A DNA stretch of 64,000 nt from Narthecium ossifragum (taxonomy: Eukaryota; Streptophyta; Magnoliopsida; Dioscoreales; Nartheciaceae), in assembly GCA_963920575.1 (NCBI GenBank), contig OY986975.1, positions 22,892,865 through 22,956,864 on the forward strand, in the 5' to 3' direction. Positions 23,801 through 33,407 of the stretch are shown in pieces. Under the pieces are notes generated by a model. That model did no database searches and was not told where the DNA came from. It saw nothing but the letters and a program-made list of their open reading frames with translations. A program made the translations under genes and the position numbers. The stretch's first letter is position 1; every line of letters begins with the position of its first letter.

Positions 23801-26800
23801 AGCTAATTTGAAGGCCCAAAGCTTGGGAGAGTAGGGATCTAGGCCAACCTAAATCCAAGGATTCAAGATTTAAATGCTTAGCTTCCTATTAGGTAGGGTT
23901 TCCACCCCTAATCTTCATGTTTAGGGTCCAATAGCTTGAATCTAAGTGATTTGTATGTTTTGTAACTTCTAATATGTTTTCCTCAACCTATTCTACCTTA
24001 GTTTCAAGTTTCATATCGTTTGGAGTTCGATTGATGGAGATTTGATCGGTTGTGGTTCGAGTTTTTCCGAATTCGCCCAAAAGTGATCGATCCCAACTGG
24101 CATTCGTCAGCCAGTTGGGATCGATCCCAATTCGTCTGGCAGAAAGGGTGTTTTTATGGTTTTTGAAATTTCTTTCAATCCAATTTTTGGGTATGATCCT
24201 AACATTAATGATTAGAGCTAGCATGCTAGTTTTCACAAAATTTGAAACATTTATGTGAGATTTATGGAAGGTTTAGTTGATTCCTAAGTTTCATGCAAAG
24301 TTAGTAATCTATCTAGAATGGATGTCATGCTCTATAGATAAGTACCTATATCTATTAGGCCCTATTAGTTGAGCCCTATGTGTGGGTGAACGAGGAAGTC
24401 ATGCCTCTCGAAAATGTTTTGTATAAATGTAAGGCCGAATGTGTGCCGCTCTTGCAGTGTTTATTATGATGTTTGTTAGAGGCAAAATGTGTGCCGCCAT
24501 TGTAGTGTCTGCTATAATATTTGTTTGAGGCCGAAGGTGTGCCACCGCCCTTATAATGTTTGTTATAATGTTTGCTAGAGGCCGAAAGTGTTCCGCCGCC
24601 CTTGTAGTGTTTGTTATAATGCTTGTTAGAGGCCGAATGTGTGCTATAATATGTTGTATGTTATGTTAATGCCTTGAAATCATGCATGGTTTGATTAATG
24701 GTGATATGAATGCTTGTATGCCTTCAATTATGAGATATTTAATGTCGAATGCTTAGCTCATAAGTTGCTCGATAGAATGCCAAAGAGATGGCATGAGGTA
24801 AACTCTTATGGAATGCTATGCATGGCTTGGCTACGGTTAGCTTGATTGTTGGTAAGCCTTGTAGAGGTTAGTTTGGCTATATCCCATTATTGGCATACTT
24901 CATGTTGTAGAATGTTAGTAAGCTCTCTAAGAGCTTGGGTGCTTATTGTATAGCTTTGATGCTTGTGAACTCTTGATGGCTTAGTAATGTTTAGCTATGT
25001 TATGCTCTATACCTTATTAGCCTTATTTAAACTTTATGTAATGCTTAGTCCTATACTATACTTTATTATTAGCTCTCATTTGGCATGTTGGATATTATAC
25101 TTAACTTGTACGATGAAATGCCATGTAGAGACACCTAGCCTAATTGATTGTGTATGCTCATGCATAATGCTTGCATTAGAGGCATTTAGGGTTAGGATGC
25201 GGGCGAAGGAAGTATCACCGATTCGAGGGTCTCGGGTACTCCGATCTAGCCCTAAGACCAGGCTTGGTTGGTTCAAGCCTAGGACATAATTGTTGTCATA
25301 TGATCATGTTTGCTATTATTTTGGGGTTGTTGTGTAGTCGGCCTTGAGTCTGTTATATTTGAGGTTTAGTTGGTGTGTTGGGACTTCCGATCTCGGTGAG
25401 CTTGGCGGGAGCTCCATCCCGATTGCCGTTTTGATGGAAAATTCCCTCTCGAGCGGGGTGGAGGAAGGGGTTGGGGCCCGTTGGTGTTTTGGTATTTCCC
25501 TCCCACGTGCGCCGTTGTTCATGTCACAGCTGAGTATGAGGGGCGGTGTGATGTGAGAGCATGTGTATCCCGACCGGGTTCGGGGGGCCTGCAGTGCCTC
25601 ACTTACTGCAGGCTCTGCGGTGGTTAAAATTAGATCCAAAATCTGAAATTTATTCAGATCAAAGGTTGAGATTGGAAGGAAAAAAGTCCTACTGCTCTCT
25701 CAGCCAACCTCCCGCTCCTAAGCTCCCCCTTCGCCACCTCTAATGCCCTTCCCTAAGCCCGGTGCTCCCTCGGCCTCTCCAACGAGATCTCTCAGTGTTT
25801 ATACATGAGAAAAACTCACCTTTGTGGACTTCAACATGAGCTGGGCAAGGTAATTGAGGAAGGCCATAGAGCCCTTGGTCAGGTCATGAGACCCCATGAG
25901 GACCGCCAAGAGCTTAACATAGGTCTTCCATGGATTCACCATCAGCTTCATGCTGAACCCCTACATGTGGATGAGGGCCAAGTACACAAACCCCTGCACA
26001 AAGGTGAAGTAACACCCATAGCTGTGACCACAACAAGAACAACAGAGCTTCAAATCAACCAACACCATCATACAAAAAGATAAAAAAACAATCAAGATCA
26101 AGCCATGAACCATTGCAAAAACAAAAGTACCTGAAATGAAGGCGATTGTACACATATTCCTGAACATAACCAATCAAAAACAACGAGAAAGAACATCATG
26201 AAACAAAGAGAACTCCAACAAAACCAAGAATTCTGCCCCCCCCCCCCCCCCCCCCCGCCATATATAGAAACAGAGACACACCTCACAGATGCCATTCACA
26301 AGGTACCCAAAGAACCCAGAAGAGCATATGAGGAACTGCTGCCATAAAGGCTTCTCACTTAGAGAAATCCCAAACATGCTCCTTCCCTGCTCCTTCCCTC
26401 TCTTCATCTCATTTTCTTTCCTTCGGGGGAGGTAGGGGAACGCTGACACTGGAGACACCATCGCGGAGGCGCGAAGTGTGTCGGCAGTGAGAGATCTCGT
26501 GGGAGAGGCTGAGGGAGCACCGGGCTTAGGGAAGGGCATTAGAGGTGGCAAAGGGGAGCTTAGGAGCGGGAGGTTGGCTGAGAGCAAACTTTTCTCCTTC
26601 CAATCTCAACCTCTGATCTGAATAAACTTCATATGTGCGGTCTAGTTTTAACCACTGCAGAGCCTGCAGTAAGTGAGGCACTGCAGGCCCCCCGAGCCCA
26701 TCCCGACCTAGGGTTGTGGAGAAGTCCTACGCGGTTATTATATCTTCCTTTTTGGGCGATGTAGAGTAAAACCCTACTGAGCATTATTGCTCGGTGATGC

Positions 26801-29800
26801 AGGTACCGATATGGATCATTCTTCATGTGGTCTTCTAAATGGTGGTGCGGCATTCTCAAGGAGATTAACGAATTTGAAGCTTCGAGAAATTTCTTTTACA
26901 ACTTTATTTCCAGTTTTGGATCACGATGCATAATTTGTTGAACTCAATGATGAATTGTATTATTTTTATTCTTATATACTTGAGAAAATTTGTACCATTC
27001 AAATATTGCAATTTTGAGGATTGTAATAATTAGTTGTTTATTTTATGTCTACTTTGTTCAATTCTTAATTGTACTATGTTATTATATCGATTAAATCTTG
27101 CGCCACAGGTTTGGTTCGAGTTAGGTTGGTTCACCTCTCGGCCTAAATGGGTTTTCTGGATCATGGTCTGACAGTACGTGCAGGGCAGACTGCCATTACC
27201 AACAAATGCCTTTATTATCCAATCTCACTATCCAAGAGTTTTAATCGGATGCATCCTTTAAACGGGACTAAGACTGAATTATCCTGTTAAATGCTAAGTT
27301 GTTCACCAAAGTTCCCTACTCGGTTGAAGAAAAATAAGCACCTCAACAAGCAAAATAAATGAAATTACCCATGCAACAGTTCCATATACTAGAAAAGTGG
27401 AATACCACCAGCGGTAAGACTTCCATCTTCATCTAAAACAGTGATCCCTTTAATCTATTAATTTATCAAATCTTATTCACGAATCTATAATATCTTGTTA
27501 GATTAAATGTTAATAGGCTTCGTGGACTGCTTTTTGGCTTCAAGTTCTACATGAAGCTCCCAAGAATTCCCACTGATATAAGGAAGAAAATAATGAAGAT
27601 TGCCTACAATAAAGTTGCTATCAGTTCAATCTCAAGAGGAACAAGCATTACACAACAAAACTAACTTTTTCCTTCTTTTAGTCCACAACTCTATCCATCC
27701 TGATTCACATCCACATCTCTAGCTTAATGACTAGCTTGACAAGTGGAAATATCCTCTTTAAGTTTACTAACACTTTGAATGTGTAATATCTTCCAGCCAA
27801 AAAAGTTTATGAGCCCATGCATAGAGATAAAACATCCGCCTCTAAGAAAATTTGTTGCCACATGTAGAAAATTATTTCGTTCACAAAAAGATGCAGCATC
27901 ATGCCGAGAGAAGATAAAGGTCATAGAGGTCACAAGACTAATTGCTTTGAGTACGAGCAATCTACGTCGCCAAGTGTGTGTCAGCGATTTAACACTCATG
28001 GAAAGTGTAGTGAAATTACCCTTACAAATTTTTCCATGTTTGAATAGTCCAAAAGATCTGCACCCTTTTAAACTTATCTAGCTATTAATTATGTACGGAA
28101 GGGAAAACATGAATCCACAATGTTGACCGGTCTGTAAACTCCTAAAGATTAGCTAAACCAAGAGTTCTTGGCTAGTCCTTGCTTTGTTGACGATTTCATC
28201 CTTTTGTTTGATAATCAAAGTAATCAGTTTAAGTGAAATCATGAAATTCTCAAATTCAAGAAACTAGATTGCTCAACAGAACTTATTCGTGAAAGAACAC
28301 CTTGTGCTGTCTAATTCTTATATCATTAAGAGACAAATTTTGTACTCCAATGGATCGAGATTGCTTTTCTAACAGCAAAATCACAAGCAGAAGGAAACAT
28401 AAAAAGCATTGAGGCTAGTCCAAATGAAACAGAATAGTGATTCTGTTGAGTCTGTGGATCCAATGGTAGTATGAAAGTAAGGAAGGGCGGTCAAAAGAAT
28501 ATAAAGCAGCTCTGCACCCCTTGAGCGAAACTCAAAAAATAAAGCTGGAGGGTTAGACAACTTCTTGTAAGCTGAGTGAGATGGCCTTAAAAAGAAGCAC
28601 CACAAAAGGGAAAAAGGTGCAAAGCAAATTAAACAGTCCCAAAACGAAAAGACTTGCTCAGATGGATAACTATCGAAAATAATCTATACTTACTTGGTGG
28701 TTGACTTCACGAGGGAACTTCTTTGTGTCTGCAGGGGTATAGTCCATTGGCATCCAGCTCCTTTTTCCTGGAGGGATGAGATTTTCATCCCAGGCAACAA
28801 AATAAAGATCTCCATCCAGGTCACTTCCAGATGCCTCATTTGCATGAGGTCTGTCTCCTTTTTGTGGAAAGACTAAGCAGTCAACAAGATGATGCAATTC
28901 CGGTTTGTCAACAGCTACTAGAATACGAATATCTCCTGGGTGAAGACATGGATTCTTAGCTATGGCCACAGTTCCTAGAATGATTTGCTTATTTTTCATG
29001 GCACCAGAAAACTTTGAACCATGCTCGGAGAAACAGGTTTCTAAAGACGGAGTTGATGCCCGTATGAAGCATTGTCCATGTTCAAGTACTCCAAGTTCAT
29101 CAAGGCAGCCCATCAACCACCTACCCATTGGAACAAAGATCCTCGTCTTTCCCAAAAGATCTCCAAGTTGTGCAGACCTAATACAGGAGAGCATCCCTTT
29201 CAAATGAGGCTCGCTTTGAGGATTAAAACCAGCACTCAACATCATTGCTGCTACATTACCTTGCTCGGCACATGATGTGGTAAGAACCTCAAATGCAACA
29301 TCAGTGTCCACAAGCATCTGGTCGAGCTTAGAAATCATAGAATCTTGCATTCTTGCAAAAACATTATCGGGGACGCCCAGGGATGAAAGCAATGTGATGA
29401 TCTGGCGATTCAAGAACCCTGGCTGAAATCGTGTCCATGATACAACCTCCAATACAGTGTGATCAGAGCCAAATTTATTCATGCTTGGCCTGAGGGACAG
29501 TCTGATGTCATCATTATTTCCTGGCCAAACAGCAATTACACCCTTACAACCTGCATACCTGATTTGATATGCTGAAGGAGGATGCACTGCAAGTTGTAAC
29601 TTTTCAGCTACTTCCTTTGCAAGTTCTGGCGTAATCTTGCCAATCCCATCAGAAAATATGTAATTGTTTCTCTTAATATCAGGAAGTTTTGCATTTACTT
29701 CCTTTGGTGGCACATTCACAGTGGCATATGTGGATGAAAAGCATTGCCCCATCCTAGCGGCAAACTTTGCCACGTTTCTATCGGAAAACCTTCCCATCCA

Positions 29801-31420
29801 AACCATAATGGATTTAACAGTAAGCCTAGGAGGATCCTCTGCAAAGAACCATGCAGACCGGTCCCGTAATTGATTGGAAGAGAATGCAAGAAAGGTGTAT
29901 TTTCGGCCACACAAGTCAAAGCCTTCAGTTAAAATGTTCTTCACCCTTTTGAACACAGTGGTTTTCTGTGGGAATGAGTTTGAGGTGATGTCCTTGACTA
30001 TAGGAGCTACATGGTAGGTCAGAACTTGAGAATTGAGCTGCTGCATACCTTCATCCATAAAAGTTACCCTTAGGAACCTATCAGAGACCTCTTTATACTC
30101 TCTAAGAACTCTATTAGAAAGCTCTATTTCTGGAGGGAGACAATGTGCCTTAGTTGGAGTTATAACCAACCTCCGAACTTCAATATTATCCTCAGATAAC
30201 TTGGACGTCTTTCGAAGTTTAGGGTTCTTTAACAGCCATTCCTGGACAAGTTTCAGCCTCTTGTAAGCATCGAAAATAGGACGCTTGTATGACCATATGT
30301 GTCTCAGAGAAATGTTGTTTAGCGTATCACTTTGGTTCCTGAGCAAGCCAAAGAATTCCTCAGACAGCTGATGCTGACTGACTATTCCTTTATGCATGAG
30401 CGCATTCACCATAAACATAGCTGCAAAGCTTATTCCATCTTTCCTCGGAAGACAAAAGAAAGGGCTAGACATGCCTAATCCACAATCAGGTTCTTCTCGA
30501 ACTATGAGTTGGCGCCTTGGTCGGTCATCAGCTATCCTGCACTCTTTAATATAAGCCAACGCTTTCTCCAATTTAGCCCCAAAGCGAGGAGAGAATGAAA
30601 TTCTATAGGAACTACACCTACCAAAAGCTCCATTAGCGGTGAAGTCTGTTGTTCTAATCCACGGATCTTCGTCATCTAATAGATGACGTGGTACTGAGAT
30701 ATTGATGTCGTCATCAGCGGTCCTGTAGTAGACCCATGGGGCTGAAGCCAGATGGAGGAGCATCACAAATGGAGCTTGGTCCGTGTACAATTTAATCTCG
30801 TTGATATCCCTTACCAAGAATTCCACCTTAAAATCACACTTAATCACCGCCAGATCACGTGTCCCGTTGAATGAAAATGCAGTATCTTTGGAGAAAAGGA
30901 TGCGGCAATAACCATCAAATGGATCAATCAGAAAATCAACCCCAGAATCAGGTCCCTTCCAGCTGGTCCAGAATTCCTCCCGGCTGACCAAGGTTCCAAC
31001 CTCTATACAAACATTGGAGAACTTGAATGGATCTGTTGTGCTCCGTTTGTTGACTCTAAAAGAGCTCTCCATCCCACAATTCACCCTCAAAGGAATGCCC
31101 TTTAGCATCAGCTCACACCGCCCAGCAGCATTTATTGCTCGCTTTGCAGCATCCGGCACTGCAAAGTGTACGAAGGCATGAGGAGCCACCTTCATGTAGT
31201 CATCCTTATTTGATATCTCAAAAGCACTAGCGACGCCAAAATCGGGGTACGAATCAGGTGGCGTCCAGGAAGTCTTCAGTTTACACCTCCAGATTAAACC
31301 AAATTCATGTTCTAAGTAGTCAGTGAGATCCTTGGCAGAAACCTTTTCATCAAAGCCACCAAAGCTGACCTGAGTAACAACCATCTCCTTTTTGTCCATC
31401 TCAGACCCTAAAGATCCCAT
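16953..31420 (-). CDS. RDR6: RNA-dependent RNA polymerase 6 (2 coding exons)
   Basis: Coding exons 31420-28694 and 17816-16953 join in phase 0 (CAA|gtaagt ... ctgcag|GAC) to encode 1196 aa, the length of Arabidopsis RDR6. The N-terminus ([19 protein letters not shown]) is an RRM-like module. The core holds [28 protein letters not shown] and the catalytic motif [15 protein letters not shown], with DLDGD at 867-871. Exon 2 carries the conserved tail: [33 protein letters not shown] and [18 protein letters not shown]6 copies cleaved single-stranded RNA into dsRNA with SGS3, feeding DCL4/DCL2 for tasiRNA, transgene silencing and antiviral defence, in cytoplasmic siRNA bodies. The start at 31420 rather than 31450 was chosen because family members begin MGS. 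No stop or frameshift breaks either exon. The intron of 10,877 bp is the odd feature. Confidence 0.96.
18307..19680. mobile_element. Mutator-like element with long TIRs and 9-bp TSD
   Basis: The ends GGCTAAATTACGTTTTTGG and CCAAAAACGTAATTTGCC begin inverted repeats of about 75 bp. Exact 9-bp direct repeats GATATTTTA flank it at 18298-18306 and 19681-19689. Long TIRs plus a 9-bp TSD define Mutator-like elements. The interior (about 18540-19490) is much richer in GC than its surroundings and has several short open frames on both strands. No transposase is present. The interior may be captured host sequence, but I recognise no protein in it. Confidence 0.9.
19690..20354. other. RDR6 intron sequence, nothing recognised
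   Basis: AT-rich sequence without open frames of note. The last 50 bases (about 20310-20354) reappear as the end of a tandem repeat unit near 21170-21200. Confidence 0.4.
20355..20722. mobile_element. Tourist-like MITE with internal short repeats
   Basis: Left end GGTACCGTTTAGTTGCGG and right end CCCCGAACCAAACAAACC form imperfect inverted repeats, continued by AAGCAATTCCGGG / CCCGGGATAAGCAA inside. The flanks rejoin as one continuous sequence in a related repeat at about 21185-21215, which acts as an approximate empty site. Between 20440 and 20640 a unit of about 40 bp (AGATAAAATAGTAATGTTTAGTTGAAAAGT-like) is repeated about five times. No clear target duplication remains. Confidence 0.6.
20722..21400. 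repeat. Three diverged tandem copies of a 190-290-bp unit
   Basis: Each copy starts near ATGTTTGGGAGCTTCTCGGC (about 20722, 20915 and 21205). Each then contains GCATCTACAGAC, AATGCTACTAGA, GCAGCTGTAC, CAAAGAAGA and ACGAACGAAAAAAT (or close variants). Copies two and three are separated by an extra block rich in AAATTCAGATTTAAA. No coding potential. This is probably local duplication of older transposon sequence. Confidence 0.75.
21401..23034. repeat. Degraded repetitive sequence in the RDR6 intron
   Basis: No gene. The block AGAAGACCAATAATCCTAAT begins two diverged copies of a 260-bp unit (about 22266 and 22533) that share AAGCAACTCAATCATAATAA and CACATTGATGCTTTTAA. A G-run (about 21799-21814) and the phrase GGTTGGGGGAGAGCTCGTCC (near 21481) suggest an old LTR-element fragment, but I cannot classify it. 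Confidence 0.5.
23289..23661. mobile_element. Tourist/PIF-Harbinger-like MITE
   Basis: Left end GGCCACGTTTGTTTCGCGG and right end CATGAAACAAACGAGCCC are inverted repeats. A 3-bp direct repeat, CTA, flanks it (23286-23288 and 23662-23664). The interior has CTCCCGGGAGAT palindromes and no coding capacity. The 3-bp duplication and small size fit the Tourist group, though CTA departs from the usual TTA/TAA. Confidence 0.7.
24085..24126. repeat. Perfect 16-bp inverted repeat inside the degraded LTR
   Basis: GATCGATCCCAACTGG, a 10-base loop, then its exact reverse complement CCAGTTGGGATCGATC. It sits at the position in the LTR that corresponds to the array of palindromes at 34012-34370 in the related solo LTR. 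Confidence 0.85.
24430..24645. repeat. Minisatellite, about four copies of a 62-bp unit
   Basis: Each unit contains AGGCCGAATGTGTGCCGC (or variants), TTGTAGTGTTTGTTATAATG and TTTGTTAGAGGC. It lies within the degraded LTR and has no coding potential. Confidence 0.75.
25576..26699 (-). mobile_element. Pack-MULE carrying a UDP-sugar transporter fragment
   Basis: Exact 9-bp direct repeats ATCCCGACC flank it (25567-25575 and 26700-26708). The terminal inverted repeats are about 225 bp, starting GGGTTCGGGGGGCCTGCAGT on the left, with the match on the right continuing through TCTAATGCCCTTCCCTAAGC. The interior (about 25800-26470) encodes on the minus strand pieces of a plant transporter gene. There is no transposase. 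Such a gene-fragment cargo between Mutator-type ends defines a Pack-MULE. It sits inside a degraded LTR, which sits inside the RDR6 intron. Confidence 0.93.
25823..26382 (-). pseudogene. Captured fragment of UDP-galactose/UDP-glucose transporter gene (UTR2/UAA type)
   Basis: Reading on the minus strand, a first exon (about 26382-26280) encodes [20 protein letters not shown] then [12 protein letters not shown], the N-terminus of the plant UTR2/UTR4 nucleotide-sugar transporters. After a presumed intron, a second exon (about 26034-25823) encodes [15 protein letters not shown] and [20 protein letters not shown] then [20 protein letters not shown]. This ends at a retained donor, AAAG|GTGAGT (GT at about 25822). 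In the second exon the conserved Gln codon before GF has become TAG, and the first exon lacks one Phe of the family's FFF run. Only the first two or so exons were captured. The intact family members carry UDP-sugars across ER/Golgi membranes; this copy cannot. Confidence 0.85.
28694..31420 (-). CDS. RDR6: RDR6 exon 1 (residues 1-909)
   Basis: A single 2,727-bp open exon that encodes the RRM-like N-terminus, the linker and the polymerase core through DLDGD. It ends EVNHQ at a strong donor, CAAGTAAGT (28693-28692 is the GT). Without splicing the frame stops nine codons on, so exon 1 alone would make a protein truncated after the catalytic motif. Confidence 0.96.
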
Positions 31421-32141
31421 TTCTCTTAAATCACAATCCAAACAGGTCACTCTCAGATGACAGTGCGATCTCGCAGCTGCTTCAATTTAAACCAACTGAT
31501 TCACCTGGAAATCACCACAAAAGCCGTGTTGATTCGCCAGAAGATAAAAAGAGGCAAACAAGATGAAATTGAGGGCATACGGCATCATAGCCAAACCCTA
31601 AACAGCAAACCCGGATCAAGCAGAGCGCGTGCATAAAATGACTATGAATCCCACTAAGTACACGGTGGTCACCGACAAAAATGCGAAGCACGAAGTGCAT
31701 CTCCCTCGCCTCGCGTTGCGGGAAATGGACGATGCATTGATAGAAAAAAAGAAAATAAAATAAAAATAAGATGGAGTACGTACGAACTCTCTCGTTTAAC
31801 TGCCCTTCATCGCACGCAGCCTCTTGAGTAGAAGGGGCCTCTCAGGCCGCCGAGGCCAATCGGCACTGCTCCTTCCCTCCTCGCCCTGGGCCAATTGGAA
31901 ATTGCCCGTGGAAAGACAGATCGGAGGCTATGGAATAGTTGCCGGGAGAAAGATGAAGGGGAGGTCCGTCGTCCAACGGCTTGGAGGGTTGGTTATGATT
32001 GTAATGGCAGCATTGGCAGGTCAGGGAAGTGTGAGAAAACCAGGAGGTCCATCCGTATAATACGATGCACTTGTCAAATAAGGACGATGTGGACCATGTG
32101 GCAGCGGCTATTGGTTCCATGCGGGTTTCGATCTCTTCACG
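31421..32141 (-). promoter_or_regulatory. RDR6: RDR6 5' leader and promoter region
   Basis: The stretch up to about 31960 is duplicated at 591-905. The most conserved parts are just upstream of the ATG (CACTCTCAGATGACAGTGCG) and at 31820-31880 (AAGGGGCCTCTCAGGCCGCC). About 31560-31770 is present here but absent from the duplicate. Position of the cap site and TATA box is not obvious. The hAT transposon begins at 32142, about 720 bp upstream of the start codon. Confidence 0.55.
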
Positions 32142-33407
32142 TAGGGGTGTCCATCCGGGCGGGCTGAGACGATACCCATCCGGCCCTTGAAAGCATCCGG
32201 ACCGGGCCAGTATCAGGCCCAATAGGCCTTCCACCCGGTCCACCCAATTATGGCCCTGCCTCATTTGGAGACCAAGCTGGATCGGACCGAGCTGGGTTAG
32301 GCCCCTCGGTTCTTTTTTTTTAAAAAAAAAGGATCATGGCCCACCTCTCTCCTCCATCGGAGTCGGCGACGACTCCGCTCCGACTCCGATCGGGGTGACT
32401 GGCGTCGAGGTGGCTGGATCGGGGCGACCGAAGGCGTGGGAGCATACGGGTGGTGAAGGCGTGGAGGATGGGCGAGTAGGAGTAGAGGAGATGGGTGGAG
32501 GGGTCGATCGAGAGGGAGGAGAGGTCGCTCGACGTTGTCAGAGGCTATGGCGGAAAGGACGATAAGAGAGATGAAGATGGTGAACGCCGTTAGAGGCAGA
32601 GCTCACTGGTGTGGGCGCACGAGTAAGGGGATCCAACCGCTCGTGAAGCCGGACCGGCGTCGAGGTGGCTGGATCGGGGCGACCGGCGACGAGGTGGAGC
32701 GGGAGGGAGAGACTTGAGACCGGGATCATGGACGGAGGTGTTGCGAGCTTCGTGGACAACGGTGAAGTCGGTGAAGCTTGGGCGCGGCGAAGAGGTCAGG
32801 GGCGGGATCGGGTGGTGTGGAAGTCGGTGGAGGTTGGAGGAGAGATGGAGCACCGATCAAGGGCAGTGCGGCGACGGCAGCTTTGGTCGTGTGGGTTGAT
32901 CGGGTGGAGTCGCGACACGAGAGAGATGAGGGAGGAGGAGATCGCGTGATGTGGACAGTAGTGATGAAGGTTAGGACTTAATTTAAAGGTTGGCATTTGA
33001 TCTAATGGTTGGGCATTTAGTTGGTTGACAAAATATTAAGCAAATATCCACTTACACTCTTAACCCCACCTAGTTACTTAAAAATTGACATAACATCATA
33101 AAGCAATTACATCATTATAGTATGAGTACATCCCAACTAGGTTGGCATCTACCCATCTATCTATCATATGCATCACTTTCGTAATATTACAAACATAAAA
33201 TTAAACATATAAATCTAAAACTTTAAGCTCATCTTAATCTTCATCTTCATCAATTTGCAATCCTTGACGTCTCTTTCCAGCACCCCACAAATTTTGTAAA
33301 CACGTTAAGGCTTGTACCATTTTTTGGTATAATTTGGTTTGGTAGTCGTCGATCAAGCGTCCTCCCGTGCTAAATGCACTTTTCGAAGCTACAATAGACA
33401 CTTTAAT

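Larger units (their letters stand above)
23035..27173 (+). mobile_element. Degraded LTR in the RDR6 intron with nested insertions
   Basis: It starts TGTGAGGATCCATACCTCTA and ends GGTTTTCTGGATCATGGTCT followed by GACA. Both ends and several internal stretches match the reverse complement of the solo LTR at 33408-35203. Examples are the GACCGCGTAGGTCG region and the block TTTAGGGTTAGGATGCGGGC ... CTCGGGTAC near 25190. It is interrupted by a MITE (23289-23661) and the Pack-MULE (25576-26699). No target duplication was found at the outer ends (ACACT against GTACG), so the edges may have been altered or the element may be a recombinant fragment. Confidence 0.7.
17817..28693 (-). other. RDR6: RDR6 intron, 10,877 bp, packed with nested transposable elements
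   Basis: Defined by in-phase splice sites at both ends. It contains a Mutator-like element (18307-19680), a Tourist-like MITE and tandem repeats (20.35-21.4 kb), diverged tandem repeats (22.26-22.7 kb), a degraded LTR (23035-27173) with a nested MITE, and a Pack-MULE (25576-26699). At 17819-18297 and 27174-28692 nothing was recognised. Confidence 0.9.

Noticed and set aside
27724..28081. Overlapping open frames in the RDR6 intron near the donor
   Set aside because: No domain or codon pattern recognised on either strand.
16953..31420. Two separate RDR pseudogenes rather than one RDR6
   Set aside because: The halves join in phase with strong splice sites, do not overlap in family coordinates, and add up to the exact family length.
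32338..32996. GC-rich open frames at the left end of the hAT element
   Set aside because: Many overlapping frames on both strands, Arg/Gly-rich, no domain; composition effect.
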